Part shown: positions 1 to 11,857 of the stretch, in pieces
Numbering within the stretch: position 1 is the first letter of the stretch
How the letters are laid out: every line of letters starts with the position of its first letter
NCBI RefSeq assembly: GCF_000423665.1
Contig: NZ_AUIK01000035.1
Location: 20,176-84,175 of the forward strand
Direction of reading: 5' to 3'
From: Solirubrobacter soli DSM 22325
GTDB lineage: Bacteria; Actinomycetota; Thermoleophilia; Solirubrobacterales; Solirubrobacteraceae
DNA: 64,000 nt
Translations under genes and position numbers: made by a program
Notes under the pieces: model-generated
Databases searched by the model: none
The model's input: only the letters and a program-made list of their open reading frames with translations
What the model was told of the DNA's origin: nothing

Positions 1-812
1 TTGTCGGCGTTGCGCATGTAGTGGCGCTGGATCGCGTCCAGCGCCGCGGGCGCGTCCTCGAGCGTCCAGCGCAGCTCGAAGGACCACACGGACGCCAGTT
101 CGACGAGCTTGAACGTGAACTCCAGCACGATCCCGAACTGGTTGCCGGTCCCGCCCCGCACCGCCCACCACAGATCGCGGTGGTCGTTGTCCTCGGCGGC
201 CTCGACGATCGAGCCGTCGGCGAGCATGACCGTGACGCCGACGATGTTGTCGGAGCCGATCCCGAAACGCCGCGAAGTGAGCCCGTAGCCGCCGCCCTGC
301 ATGAAGCCGGCGACGCCGACGTCCGCGCACGTCCCCCCGGGCACGTGCAGCCCGTATGCGTCCAGCACCTCGTTGAGCAGGCCGAAGTTCGCGCCGGCCC
401 CCACCCGCGCGGTCTTCGCCACCGGGTCGACCGCGATCCCGTTGAGCAGGCTGACGTCGATGATCATCCCGCTGCACGTCGAGAAGTTGGCGAGGCTGTG
501 ACGGCCGGAGCGCGGGACCGCCCACAGCGCCTTCTCCCGCGCCAGCTCGATGCACAGGCGAACGTCCTCGTAGACCTCGCAGAAGACGATGATCTGCGGG
601 TACGCCGGCCAGCGCGGCGCGGCGTGCGGGGCGGCCGCGGCCGGGTAGTCGGGCATCCCGGGCAGGACGACCCAGCCGTGCAGCTTGCGGGCGAACGCCT
701 CGACCTCGGCCTGCGTCATCCCCAGCTCGTCGAGCGCGACGGGGTCGAGCTTGGGCAGCGGGTCGGCCGGCCGCTTCGCGCGGTGCTGATGCTTACGAGC
801 GAGCAGGGACAT
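1..812 (-). CDS. FAD-dependent oxidoreductase, PCMH/berberine-bridge type (partial, C-terminus beyond window)
   Basis: Flavoenzyme of the FAD_binding_4 superfamily; 270 residues are visible and the C-terminal substrate domain lies outside the window. The FAD fold starts near residue 70. RSGRHS (101-106, His105) and GTCADVGVAG (160-169, Cys162) sit where berberine-bridge-type oxidases attach FAD through a His and a Cys, and GGGYGLTSRRFG follows. The usual RSGGHS has Arg in place of the second Gly. No signal peptide is seen, so it is probably cytosolic. The ATG at 812 lies inside the end of the upstream gene (20-base overlap), so it is translated as the last visible gene of a four-gene coupled operon. 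An oxidation role in a small biosynthetic pathway is inferred; the substrate is unknown. Confidence 0.85.
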   Translation of the reverse strand, partial: MSLLARKHQHRAKRPADPLPKLDPVALDELGMTQAEVEAFARKLHGWVVLPGMPDYPAAAAPHAAPRWPAYPQIIVFCEVYEDVRLCIELAREKALWAVPRSGRHSLANFSTCSGMIIDVSLLNGIAVDPVAKTARVGAGANFGLLNEVLDAYGLHVPGGTCADVGVAGFMQGGGYGLTSRRFGIGSDNIVGVTVMLADGSIVEAAEDNDHRDLWWAVRGGTGNQFGIVLEFTFKLVELASVWSFELRWTLEDAPAALDAIQRHYMRNAD

Positions 813-1608
813 ACGGGACGTTCAGCGCGCCTTTCATGTAGAGGCACAGCAGGTCGGGATCCCACCCGCCGAGCCAGAAGTCGATCCGCCAGGGCGCCGT
901 CGTGTCGAGCCCGTCCACGCCCTCGACCGTCGCGTCCCCGACCATGTTGAAGCCGAACCGCTCGACGAAGTTGCGGACGAGCACCCGCCGGTCGCCCGGG
1001 TTGGCGGCGGCGAACTCGAGCTCGGCGATCCGCCCTTGGAGGTTGGTCCGCGCCACCGGGTCCTGCTCGTGCGAGAGGTCGCTCTGCAGCGTCGCCAGAC
1101 GCGCCTTGACGATGCCCAGCGGGTCCCACTCGCCGGTCGCGTCGCCGACCGTCGCCGGCTCGTACTCCATGCCCTGCGCGCCTTGGGCCTCGAGCAGGGT
1201 CTGCGAGACCTGCCACAGCGGCTGCGACGGATCCGCGGGGTTCAGCGGCGCGGTCCGCTCCAACGACGCGGCGTCGCTCGCCACCCGCAGGTGGAACGGA
1301 ACGATCGGCTCGAAGCCCGGCAGCGTCAGCGTCCAGTTGCGGTTCTCGATGATCGGCCCGCCGAGCAGGTCCACCGCCGCGCCGTTCAACGCGGGCACGG
1401 ACGAACGGACCACCTTCACGCCCAGCTCCGGGCTGTGCGAGCGGATCGACATCCCCTCCCGCTGCTGCAGGTTCAGCACCCGGTCGAAGTCCGGCTCGCC
1501 GGCGAACGCGAACGTGTAGCCGCTGACGCCGCGCGGCTCGTCCGAGGGGTCGGGATCGGTGGGCAGGCGCAGCGAGCACCAGCCCTGGAACTCCAGGATG
1601 AGACTCAC
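793..1608 (-). CDS. Conserved hypothetical protein coupled to ferritin-like and FAD genes
   Basis: A 271-residue protein I do not recognise. It has no signal peptide or membrane segment and begins with a GTG that shares four bases (GTGA) with the stop of the ferritin-like gene upstream; its own end overlaps the FAD oxidoreductase. Visible features are a hydrophobic, Trp-containing N-terminus (ILEFQGWCSLRLP), a central NRNWTLTLPGFEP stretch and an acidic, Trp-rich C-terminus ending near WLGGWDPDLLCLY. Composition matches the neighbours. Position suggests a partner or structural subunit of the ferritin-like protein or the oxidoreductase, but nothing in the sequence proves this. Confidence 0.75.
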   Translation of the reverse strand: MSLILEFQGWCSLRLPTDPDPSDEPRGVSGYTFAFAGEPDFDRVLNLQQREGMSIRSHSPELGVKVVRSSVPALNGAAVDLLGGPIIENRNWTLTLPGFEPIVPFHLRVASDAASLERTAPLNPADPSQPLWQVSQTLLEAQGAQGMEYEPATVGDATGEWDPLGIVKARLATLQSDLSHEQDPVARTNLQGRIAELEFAAANPGDRRVLVRNFVERFGFNMVGDATVEGVDGLDTTAPWRIDFWLGGWDPDLLCLYMKGALNVPYVPARS

Positions 1609-2839
1609 GGCGCGACCTCCGTGCCCATCGCGAGGCCGAAGTCGATCGCGATCCGCGCGAGGTTCTCGTGCATCAGGCTCAATCGCGCCCGCACCTCCTC
1701 CGGGTAGCCGTTGTCCTCGGAGAGGTCCTCCGCGGTCTCGGCCAGCGCGTCGAGCTCGCCCTGGATGACGGTCCACGCGGCCTCGCGGTGCGGGAGCAGC
1801 GTGATGTTGCGGGTGAAGCGGAACGCCGGGCCGGCGGTGTGGCCGTCGGGCCCGGTCGGCAGCAGGGTCAGCACCTCGCCGAGCGGCCGGATGACCGTGG
1901 TCATCATCGGGAAGAACGCCGCCCGCTGCAGCCCAGTCAGCTCGGCCGAGCGCTCGTCGCTGTGCGCGAAGAAGCGCATCAGCAACAGCAGCAGCGCCGC
2001 GTAGGCGTCGTCGAAGAACACGCTGACGCGACGCGTCCGCACGTTGGCGATCTGGTGCGGGTCCGGGTGGGCGGTGACGGCGCGGGCGGGATCGAAGCCC
2101 GGGTCGCGTTCGCGCTCGGCGCGGAACTCCTCGAGGATCGTCAGCACGCGCGTGAAGTGGCTCTCCATCGTGCTCCCGGGCGAGCCCTCGCCCTCGGTGA
2201 CGATCTGCTCGACGACCTGCAGCGCCGTCGTGAGCCCGTCGACGGGGACGAGCTCGACGTCGTAGATCCGTGCCGTGTTCGGCAGCGAGATCCCCCGCAG
2301 CGGCACGGGGATCACGTCCGTCGTCGCCAGCTCGGCGCCCGGCGGGCCGATGAACAGTTCCTCGCCCAGCTGCGAGAACAGCGCGGCGATCTCGTCGTAG
2401 AGGCGGCCGATCGTCTGGTAGCGGCCGACATCCACGTTGGCCCCGAGCGCCGCCTGCTCGGCCGGCGTCAGCTTGTCCGGGATCTCGAAGAGCGCGAAGC
2501 GCAGCAAGGTCTCCTCGGTCAGCCGCTCGAGCTTGGACTCGACCTCGAGGTCGTAGTGGCGCGGCGAGAGCGGCATGTTCGGGCGCGTGAGCCAGGGCGC
2601 CTCGCCGATCGAGGTGAGCAGGTTGCTGACCAGCCCGAGGTGCTCCATCTCCTGGCGGGCGATCAGCATGATGCTCGCCTCCCAGCGGCGCATCAGCTCG
2701 AGCTGCTGCCAGCTCACCCCCTCGGAGACGTGGCGCTTCATCGAGAACGCCGCATACAGGTACTGGCACATCAGCGCGTGCTCGAGCTCTGCCGCCTCGG
2801 TCAACAACGCGACGAGGCGGCGCCTGTGGGTGACGTCGA

Positions 2840-2843
<4 letters not shown>
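1605..2843 (-). CDS. Ferritin-like protein of the VioB/RebD (iminophenyl-pyruvate dimer synthase) type
   Basis: 412-residue protein with a ferritin-like four-helix domain of the kind found in VioB/RebD, which couple imine forms of oxidised aromatic amino acids in violacein and indolocarbazole synthesis. The evidence is the N-terminal helix ELEHALMCQYLYAAFSMK (about 18-35), the IARQEMEHLGLVSNLLTSIG helix (about 60-80) with its ExxH metal-ligand pair, and LLLLLMRFFAH further on. It is much shorter than VioB (about 1000 residues), so only this domain is shared. Translation starts at TTG 2843, whose TTGA overlaps the stop of the cyclase gene; internal ATGs would cut the first helix. A di-iron or dimer-forming role in a pathway with the FAD oxidoreductase is inferred. 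Confidence 0.75.
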
Positions 2844-6085
<3,242 letters not shown>

Positions 6086-6138
6086 CGCGAGTAGTGATAC
6101 ACGCTTGTCCCTCCGGGCAACACCGCGGTCACACCCGA

Positions 6139-6396
6139 TCAGCTGCTGGTGGACAGGTACCGGCGGTCGTCAGCCGCCGCCACCCCGAGTGCCCCGACCA
6201 CCAGCAGCGCAACGGCTCCGCCCGCCAGCGTGGCCGTTCCCCAGTGCGTGCTCTGCTCCTGTGCGGCGGTGTCCCGAGCGCCGCGCTCAGGACGCGCGTC
6301 CGCGGTGGCGGGAGCGAGCGAGAACGCCACGCCGCCGATCGCGATGGCGCGGGCCAGCCTGCGGAACAGCCTTTCCTGAGAGCGGTGAATGGTCAC
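6139..6396 (-). CDS. Small secreted or membrane-anchored protein
   Basis: Unrecognised 85-residue protein if started at GTG 6396. A basic N-terminus (RSQERLFRRLAR) precedes a hydrophobic stretch ending in APATADA, which looks like a signal peptide; near the C-terminus there is one more hydrophobic segment (GGAVALLVVGALGVAAA) before a short tail. The frame stays open upstream to 6519, but that part is Arg-rich and lacks the signal-peptide order, so the shorter start is preferred. No convincing Shine-Dalgarno sequence is visible. It lies alone between the cyclase gene and an opposing small gene. Confidence 0.5.
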   Translation of the reverse strand: MTIHRSQERLFRRLARAIAIGGVAFSLAPATADARPERGARDTAAQEQSTHWGTATLAGGAVALLVVGALGVAAADDRRYLSTSS

Positions 6397-6517
6397 GTTC
6401 TGGAGTGTCGTTCGATTCCTGTGGTCGGACCATGTCGTTTGACATGTTCGGACCAACGCACCCGCAACCCGTAAAAGGACATGGTGGTTTGCTCGGCCGC
6501 GCCGAACCATTGGGGAC

Positions 6518-6973
6518 ATGAGCCTCTGTGTCTCCCACTGGCATCAACCGCTGATCGTCCCGCTGGCGACCGGCGTCCTGCAGCTCGGGTCCGCGACGCA
6601 GGCCGACGCCCCCTGGTCGGGTGGCGGGACGGGGTCCATCAACATCGCCTCCGACGGGGGTGTCGCGCGTCCGCGCTTCGAGTACCACGTCAATGGCGAC
6701 GGCGGCATCTGGACCTTCAGCGCGGTCGCGCGCTCGGCGCGCAGGATCGACGTCGAGTGGTGCTACAGCGGCTTCCACGCGTGGTTCAACGTGCGCGTGG
6801 AGCTCGAGCGGTTCGTCCGCCGGGGCGACACGGAGATCTTCGCGGAGACGCTGACCGAGCCCGGGCGTCCGGGCTCCTCGGGCGGCTTCGCCTACACCGG
6901 TTCATCCACGTTCGACGTCTGGCCGGGGGACACCTACGGCTTCCGGATGTCGGGAAGCGATTTCGGGTCATGA
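6518..6973 (+). CDS. Hypothetical protein, probably secreted
   Basis: 151-residue protein that I do not recognise. The N-terminus has a moderately hydrophobic stretch (LIVPLATGVLQLGSATQADA) that may be an export signal with cleavage after ADA. The mature part is rich in Gly, aromatic residues and beta-forming stretches (FEYHVNGDGGIWTFSAVARS), resembling a small beta-sandwich. ATG at 6518. Its 3' end overlaps the convergent lipoprotein gene by six bases. Codon use agrees with the surroundings. No function is assigned. Confidence 0.6.
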   Translation: MSLCVSHWHQPLIVPLATGVLQLGSATQADAPWSGGGTGSINIASDGGVARPRFEYHVNGDGGIWTFSAVARSARRIDVEWCYSGFHAWFNVRVELERFVRRGDTEIFAETLTEPGRPGSSGGFAYTGSSTFDVWPGDTYGFRMSGSDFGS

Positions 6974-7426
6974 AGCGCTACTGAGCGCCTGGTTGACGTC
7001 CACGGCCAGCGTGGACAGCCGTTCTCCCGCCTCGACGTAGGCCGTCTCGGCGCGCTGGGCGCCCTTGGTGTCCTCAACCTCGACCGCGTTCGCCAGCTCG
7101 CGCGCGAGCTCGGCGGTCGTCTCGAGCTGGCTCATGTAGGCGGTCATCTCGTCGCGGGCCTCGGCGGGGAGCGTGAGCCGCTGCAGCGTCCCGCGCAGGG
7201 TGTCGAACTCGACGGCGGCGCTGCGCATGTCGTTCACGTAGAGGTCGAAGTCGTCGTCGGTCTGGAGCCGGTTGGCGGCGATCCGCTGGTCGAGCACGTT
7301 CAGCCGCTGCTGGGTGGTGCCGATCGCGTCGAGCGTGACCTTGTCGTAGTCGGACGTTTCGCTGGTCGCGCAGCCGGCGGCACCGATCGCCGCGGCGATG
7401 ATCAGGATCGAGATGAGAGCTCGCAT
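6968..7426 (-). CDS. Putative lipoprotein, helical
   Basis: 152 residues. The first 20 form a classical lipoprotein signal (MRALISILIIAAAIGAAGC) with lipobox AAGC, so Cys19 would be lipidated and the protein anchored outside the cytoplasmic membrane. The remainder is strongly helical and acidic with heptad-like spacing (TQQRLNVLDQRIAANRLQ; MTAYMSQLETTAELARELAN), suggesting a coiled coil or helical bundle. The ATG at 7426 sits directly downstream of a region of nested inverted repeats and of a NarL-type regulator gene on the same strand, so control by that system is possible. The specific role is unknown. Confidence 0.75.
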   Translation of the reverse strand: MRALISILIIAAAIGAAGCATSETSDYDKVTLDAIGTTQQRLNVLDQRIAANRLQTDDDFDLYVNDMRSAAVEFDTLRGTLQRLTLPAEARDEMTAYMSQLETTAELARELANAVEVEDTKGAQRAETAYVEAGERLSTLAVDVNQALSSAS

Positions 7427-7482
7427 GGTGAGGGTCAGGACGACCCCCGAGGACCCCCTATTCCGAGCTGACCCTTAGGTAC

Positions 7483-7548
7483 GACCCCGGTAAAGATTGG
7501 GGTCGATACCGGGGTGGTCCCTGATGTCAAAGCACCCGTGCGGGGTGC
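7483..7548. promoter_or_regulatory. Intergenic region with nested inverted repeats
   Basis: The 237-base gap between the response-regulator and lipoprotein genes holds GACCCC (7483-7488) facing GGGGTC (7499-7504), ACCCCGG (7484-7490) facing CCGGGGT (7509-7515), and a tight hairpin GCACCC-N5-GGGTGC (7532-7548). Read on the minus strand, the hairpin is followed by TTT and could end the regulator transcript. The overlapping GACCCC/GGGGTC pairs upstream of the lipoprotein start may be an operator. Both roles are inferred; nothing coding is seen here. Confidence 0.35.
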
Positions 7549-7663
7549 AGTATGCGGGTCATGCTCTCGATCTCGCGAACCACGTGGATGCGAGGCCCGG
7601 TCGTGGCCAGCTGGATGGCCTCCGCCGAGCTCTCGCTCACCCACGACCCGGAGGCGGCACCCG

Positions 7664-8311
7664 TCATGCGGCTCGCAGGTAGGCGACCACGGCGAGCACC
7701 CGGCGGTGGTCCTGATCGGTCGTCGGCAGGTCCAGCTTGGAGAAGATCGCCGTGACGTGGCGCTCGACGGCACGTTCGGACATGAACAGCAGTTGCGAGA
7801 TGGCCCGGTTGGTCCGGCCCTCGGCCATCATCTGAAGCACCTCGCGCTCGCGGTCGTTGAGCGCGTCGATCGGTCCGCCGTTCCCCGTCGGGCCGAGCAT
7901 GTGCGAGACCACCTCGGGGTCGAACACCGAGCCTCCGTCGGCGATCTGCCGCACCGCCTCGGTGAACCGCTCGACCTCCGCCACCCGGTCCTTGAGCAGA
8001 TAGCCGACGCCCCGCGCGCCCTGCTCGAGCAGCGTCGACACGTAGCGCTCCTCGACGTACTGGGAGAGCATCAGGACGCCGATGTCCGGGAACTCGGCAC
8101 GGATCACCCGCGCCGCCTGCAGGCCCTCGTCGACGTGGGTCGGCGGCATCCGGATGTCCGCGATCACGACGTCCGGCTGCAGCTCGCGCACCTGGCGCAG
8201 CAGCTCGTCGGCGTCGGCCGACTCGCCGACGACCTCGATCCCCGCGTCCTCGAGCAGCCGCACCGCCCCGCGGCGCAGCAACACCGAGTCCTCCGCGATC
8301 ACGACGCGCAT
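7664..8311 (-). CDS. NarL/FixJ-family response regulator
   Basis: 215-residue two-component response regulator. Receiver domain (1-120): acidic pair in VVIAEDSV, phosphoacceptor Asp in VVIADIRMP (about residue 51), and the conserved Lys in YLLKDRV. The C-terminal LuxR-type HTH (about 150-200) reads LNDREREVLQMMAEGRTNRAISQLLFMSERAVERHVTAI (given here in part as LNDREREVLQMMAEG). It overlaps the upstream PAS histidine-kinase gene by 13 bases, so the two form one transcription unit and are the likely cognate pair. Targets are unknown; the next gene on the same strand encodes a lipoprotein. Confidence 0.92.
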   Translation of the reverse strand: MRVVIAEDSVLLRRGAVRLLEDAGIEVVGESADADELLRQVRELQPDVVIADIRMPPTHVDEGLQAARVIRAEFPDIGVLMLSQYVEERYVSTLLEQGARGVGYLLKDRVAEVERFTEAVRQIADGGSVFDPEVVSHMLGPTGNGGPIDALNDREREVLQMMAEGRTNRAISQLLFMSERAVERHVTAIFSKLDLPTTDQDHRRVLAVVAYLRAA

Positions 8312-9333
8312 GGCAGCTCCGCTCGCAATGTCGTTCCTCCGCCCACCGGGCTGTCGACGCTCAACCGTCCCCCGAGCGCGCTGACGCGGTCGTCGAGCCC
8401 GCGCAATCCGCTCCCCTGGCTCGCGTCCGCGCCGCCTTTGCCGTCGTCGCGCACCTCGACGATCACGACGTCACCCAGCTGGGACACGGAGACCGTCGCG
8501 CTCTCCGCCTCCGCGTAGCGGGCGACGTTGGTCAGCGCCTCGGCGACCACGAAGTACGCCGTGATCTCGATCTGCGCCGACAGCCGCCGTTCGGGCGCCT
8601 GCTCGATCGTGACCGGCAGCGTCGCCCGCTTGGCGAGCCCCCGCAGCGCCGGCTCGAGCCCGCCCTCGGTGAGCACCGCGGGATGCAGGCCGCGCGCGAG
8701 CTCTCGCAGCTCGCCCGTCGCCGCGGACAGGTCCTCGATCGCCTCGTCGAGCAGCTCCGCCGCCTCCTCGTCGTCGCCGACCTTGCGGCGAGCGAGCCGC
8801 AGCGTCAGCGCGAGGCCCACCAGGTGCTGCTGCGCGCCGTCGTGCAGGTCGCGCTCCAGCCTGCGCCGCGCGGCGTCGGCGGCGGCCACGATCCGCGCCC
8901 GCGACGCGCGCAGCTCCGCGTCGGCGCGGTGGCGGTCGGTGATGTCGCGCAGGTATCCCACGAACACCGGGTCGCCGGGCAGGTCGATACGGGTGATCGT
9001 CAGCTCGCACGGGAACTCCTCCCCGTCGCGCCGGACCGCGGTGATCTCGATCCGCCGGTCGAGCACCGCGGGATCGCCGCCGGCGAGATACCGCGCGAGC
9101 CCGTCGCGATGGCGGTCGCGCAGCGAGGGCGGGACGATCAGCTCCGCCATCTCGACCCCCACCACCTCCTCGGCCGTCCAGCCGAACGTGCGCTCGGCCG
9201 CCGGACTCCACTCGAGCACGCACCCGCGATGGTCCATCGCGACCACGCAGTCCAGCGCGGCGAGCAGCAGCGCGCGATAGCGCTCACGGCTGGCGCGGAG
9301 TGCGTCGGCGAGGTCGACTTCGGGGAGCGTCAT
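8299..9333 (-). CDS. PAS-domain NarL-type sensor histidine kinase
   Basis: 344 residues. One PAS domain (about 12-135) carries the DHRGCVLEWSPAAERTFGW start and a GYLRDITDRHRADAE PAC end. A HisKA_3 helix follows with the phospho-His in RRRLERDLHDGAQQHLVG (about residue 165), then a HATPase domain with an intact N box (VAEALTNVARYA), DDGKGG and GLRGLDDRV. There are no transmembrane segments, so it is a soluble sensor, perhaps for a ligand, redox state or light bound by the PAS fold. ATG at 9333. It overlaps the downstream regulator gene by 13 bases, its evident partner. Confidence 0.92.
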   Translation of the reverse strand: MTLPEVDLADALRASRERYRALLLAALDCVVAMDHRGCVLEWSPAAERTFGWTAEEVVGVEMAELIVPPSLRDRHRDGLARYLAGGDPAVLDRRIEITAVRRDGEEFPCELTITRIDLPGDPVFVGYLRDITDRHRADAELRASRARIVAAADAARRRLERDLHDGAQQHLVGLALTLRLARRKVGDDEEAAELLDEAIEDLSAATGELRELARGLHPAVLTEGGLEPALRGLAKRATLPVTIEQAPERRLSAQIEITAYFVVAEALTNVARYAEAESATVSVSQLGDVVIVEVRDDGKGGADASQGSGLRGLDDRVSALGGRLSVDSPVGGGTTLRAELPCAS

Positions 9334-9381
9334 GGGCAGCGGAAGCGCGGCAGCCTAACGGCGCGCCCGCCGCTGCGCCAG

Positions 9382-9726
9382 TTACGGCAACAACTGTTCG
9401 ATCGCGGCGCCGGAGAGATCCGACTTGCTCACGAACCCGCGGGCGCCGCTGCGGAGGGCCATCGCGCCGAAGTCGTCGTCCTCGTGGGTGGAGGTGATGA
9501 CGACGGCGGTGTCGCTCGAGATCTCCTGGGCGACGGCGAAGCCCGTGGTGTCCGGGAGTTGCAGGTCGAGCAGGACGACGTCGGGCTCCAGGCGGCGGGC
9601 GGCGTCGACGCCGGAGGCGCCGTCAGCGGCCTCGCCGACGACCTCGAAGCCGTCCGCTTCGAGCATCCGGCGCGCGCGTGAGCGGAACGCCGTGTGATCG
9701 TCGACGATCAGGACCGTGGTGGCCAT
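9382..9726 (-). CDS. Stand-alone receiver-domain response regulator
   Basis: 114 residues that are almost entirely a receiver domain: LIVDDHTAF acidic pair, phosphoacceptor Asp in DVVLLDLQLP (about residue 53), Thr/Ser switch in VVITSTHE and Lys in GFVSKSD. It stops right after the receiver and has no DNA-binding output, so it may act as a phosphate sink, a protein-protein regulator, or be the remnant of a longer regulator. It lies upstream of the PAS kinase gene on the same strand (48-base gap) and could be a second acceptor for that kinase. Confidence 0.85.
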   Translation of the reverse strand: MATTVLIVDDHTAFRSRARRMLEADGFEVVGEAADGASGVDAARRLEPDVVLLDLQLPDTTGFAVAQEISSDTAVVITSTHEDDDFGAMALRSGARGFVSKSDLSGAAIEQLLP

Positions 9727-9761
9727 CGATTCCCATTATGTCCCCCCGCCGCCGCGCGCAA

Positions 9762-9783
9762 GGGAGGGTGGCCCGACCCTCCC
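9762..9783 (-). terminator. Hairpin after the Gly-rich protein gene
   Basis: GGGAGGGT (9762-9769) pairs perfectly with ACCCTCCC (9776-9783) around a six-base loop. It lies 26 bases beyond the stop of the Gly-rich secreted protein gene, on its transcript. There is no U-run after it on that strand, so it may be a weak or factor-assisted terminator. Confidence 0.45.
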
Positions 9784-9808
9784 CTGTCGGTTTTCCGCCA
9801 ACTTGCGG

Positions 9809-11743
9809 TCAGACTCCTGAACGGTTCGCGGCGTGGCCGTTGGCGGCGGCGTTTCCGCCGGCTCCGCCCGCCGCGTGGTCGAGCGTCGAGCTCGTGACCG
9901 AGAGCGTCCCGCCGGTGCCGAAGAGCGCGACGCTGGGCCCGCCGGCGCCGCCACCACCGTTGCCGCCCTGGCCGCCCGCGCCCCCCTTGCCGCCGGTGCC
10001 GCCGGCGCCGATCTCCGACAGGCACGCCTTCGCGCCCGTGCCGCCCGCACCGCCCGCGCCACCGGGGAAGCCGCCCCAGCCGCCGTCGCCGCCCGCGCCG
10101 CCCGCCGACGAAGCCACGGTCGAGTCGACGACCGCCAGACCGAACGAGGAGACGGCGAACACGCCGAACGAGCCGCCGCCCGCGCGGCCGCCGGTGCCGC
10201 CGGTCGCGCCGCGACCGCCCTCGCCGCCACCGCCACCGCCGTTCCCGCCGCCGTAGTAGAACGCGTACACGACCTGGCCGCCACCGCCGCCACCGCCGCT
10301 ACCGCCCTGGCCGTGCGCGCCCGTCTCGCCGTCGCCGCCGTCGCGACCGCGCCACAGGTTCGAGACGATCGCGCCGCCGTTGCCCGGCATGCCCGGCACA
10401 CCGCTCATCCCGGCCGCGCCGGCCGCGCCGTCCTTTCCGGCTTTGCCCGGATCGTCCGACGCGCCGCCCGCACCGCCGGGCAGACCGCTCCAGCCCGGAC
10501 TCCCGGCCTTGCCGGGAACGTCGACCATCCCGATGCCGCCACCGCCGCCCGCGCCGCCGAACGCGGGGCCGCCGGCGCCGCCGCCCGGGCCGCCCGCGCC
10601 GGCGATGTTCGCGTCGCAGGTACCGCCGGCGCCGTTGCCACCCGGCTGGCCGTTGGCGCCCGCGCTGCCGTTCATGCCGTTCGCGCCCTTGCCGCCCTTG
10701 CCGGCGGTGATCGAGACGCGCTCGAGACGCAGCCGCGGCGCCTCGATCGCGATCAGCCCGTAGGACGTCCCGCTCGGCGCGTCGGGCGCCACGATCTTGA
10801 GCCGCTGCAGCGTCGTCGGCGTGCCGATCCCCTGCGCGCCCGCACCCGCGGTCCCGCCCGGGATGGTGCCGCCGGTGACCGTGGTGACGGCGGCATCGGT
10901 CCGCTGCCAGGTCGAGCCGTCGTAGCCGCCGTAGACGCTGACGCCGTCGCTGATCACGAGCCGCCCGGGGTACTGCCCGCCGGCCACGAGCACGGCGCTC
11001 CGCCCGGCCGCGAGCGCGGCGGCGACGCCGGCGTTGATCGAGCGCTTCGGCGCGGTCCGCGTGCCCGCGGCGTCGTCGTCGCCGGCCGGGGAGACGAAGA
11101 CCGACGTCGCCGCGTCGCCGTCGATGCCGTCGCAGTTGGTGTCGGCCGACGCGAGGTCCGGGAGGTCGATGCCGGCCGCGCAGGCGGTCGGACCGGCGGG
11201 CGCCGGCTGCGGGCTCGCGGGGCCGCCGCCCGTGGGCGCGCCGGTCCCGGCCGGGCCGGAGCCGGCCGCCGCGCCGCCGCCGCTTCCCGCCGGGGTCGTC
11301 CCCCACGCCACGCCGCCGGCCGACACCACCAGCGAGGCCTTCGCGGCGCGGCAGTTGTTCGTCTCGCGCGCCTCGCGCACCGCGCGGCCGTCGTCGGCGC
11401 AGGTCAGCACGCGATACGCGCCGGAGGCGCCAGAGGGCAGCTTCGCCTTCACCGAGACCGTGGCCTTCTTGCCCTTCGCGAGCGCCCGGACGTTGGCGCG
11501 GGCGACCGGGACGTCGCCCTTGTCGCGCTTGGCGTCGCGGGAGAGGAACACGCGCGCGACCGACCGGCGAGCACCCGAGCGGCCGCCGTTGGCGACGGTC
11601 GCCTTCAGCGCCACGGTCTTGCCCTGCAACGCGCCGGCCGTGACCGCGGAGACGCGCAGATCCGGCCGCGCGGCGGCGTGGGCGGGCGATGCGACGACAA
11701 GGGCGAGCGAGGCGACGGTGACGACGCCGGACATGCGGTTCAT
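9809..11743 (-). CDS. Secreted Gly-rich (PGRS-like) beta-helix protein with CARDB domain
   Basis: 644 residues, exported by an N-terminal signal peptide (cleavage near AHAAA, residue 25). Residues about 28-145 look like a CARDB/adhesion-type beta-sandwich (PDLRVSAVTAGAL... ARETNNCRAAKA). A Gly/Pro-rich linker leads to a DUF1565-like segment (TNCDGIDGD, VFVSPAGDDDAAG, VSVYGGYDGSTW) typical of right-handed beta-helix surface proteins. From about residue 345 to the end the chain is dominated by GGxGG/AGG repeats like mycobacterial PE_PGRS C-termini or myxobacterial Gly-rich proteins. The product probably sits on the cell surface. It lies between two two-component loci. Function is unknown; adhesion or matrix is a guess. 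Confidence 0.85.
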   Translation of the reverse strand: MNRMSGVVTVASLALVVASPAHAAARPDLRVSAVTAGALQGKTVALKATVANGGRSGARRSVARVFLSRDAKRDKGDVPVARANVRALAKGKKATVSVKAKLPSGASGAYRVLTCADDGRAVREARETNNCRAAKASLVVSAGGVAWGTTPAGSGGGAAAGSGPAGTGAPTGGGPASPQPAPAGPTACAAGIDLPDLASADTNCDGIDGDAATSVFVSPAGDDDAAGTRTAPKRSINAGVAAALAAGRSAVLVAGGQYPGRLVISDGVSVYGGYDGSTWQRTDAAVTTVTGGTIPGGTAGAGAQGIGTPTTLQRLKIVAPDAPSGTSYGLIAIEAPRLRLERVSITAGKGGKGANGMNGSAGANGQPGGNGAGGTCDANIAGAGGPGGGAGGPAFGGAGGGGGIGMVDVPGKAGSPGWSGLPGGAGGASDDPGKAGKDGAAGAAGMSGVPGMPGNGGAIVSNLWRGRDGGDGETGAHGQGGSGGGGGGGQVVYAFYYGGGNGGGGGGEGGRGATGGTGGRAGGGSFGVFAVSSFGLAVVDSTVASSAGGAGGDGGWGGFPGGAGGAGGTGAKACLSEIGAGGTGGKGGAGGQGGNGGGGAGGPSVALFGTGGTLSVTSSTLDHAAGGAGGNAAANGHAANRSGV

Positions 11744-11857
11744 GAGGCTCCTGCGAGGGTCCGTGGGGCGGTGCCGGGCACTCTCCCAACCGCCGAACGC
11801 CCCCTCCAGGCGCTCACCCCGCCGGTCGCTGGCGGAGATCCGCCGATCCCGCTGGAG

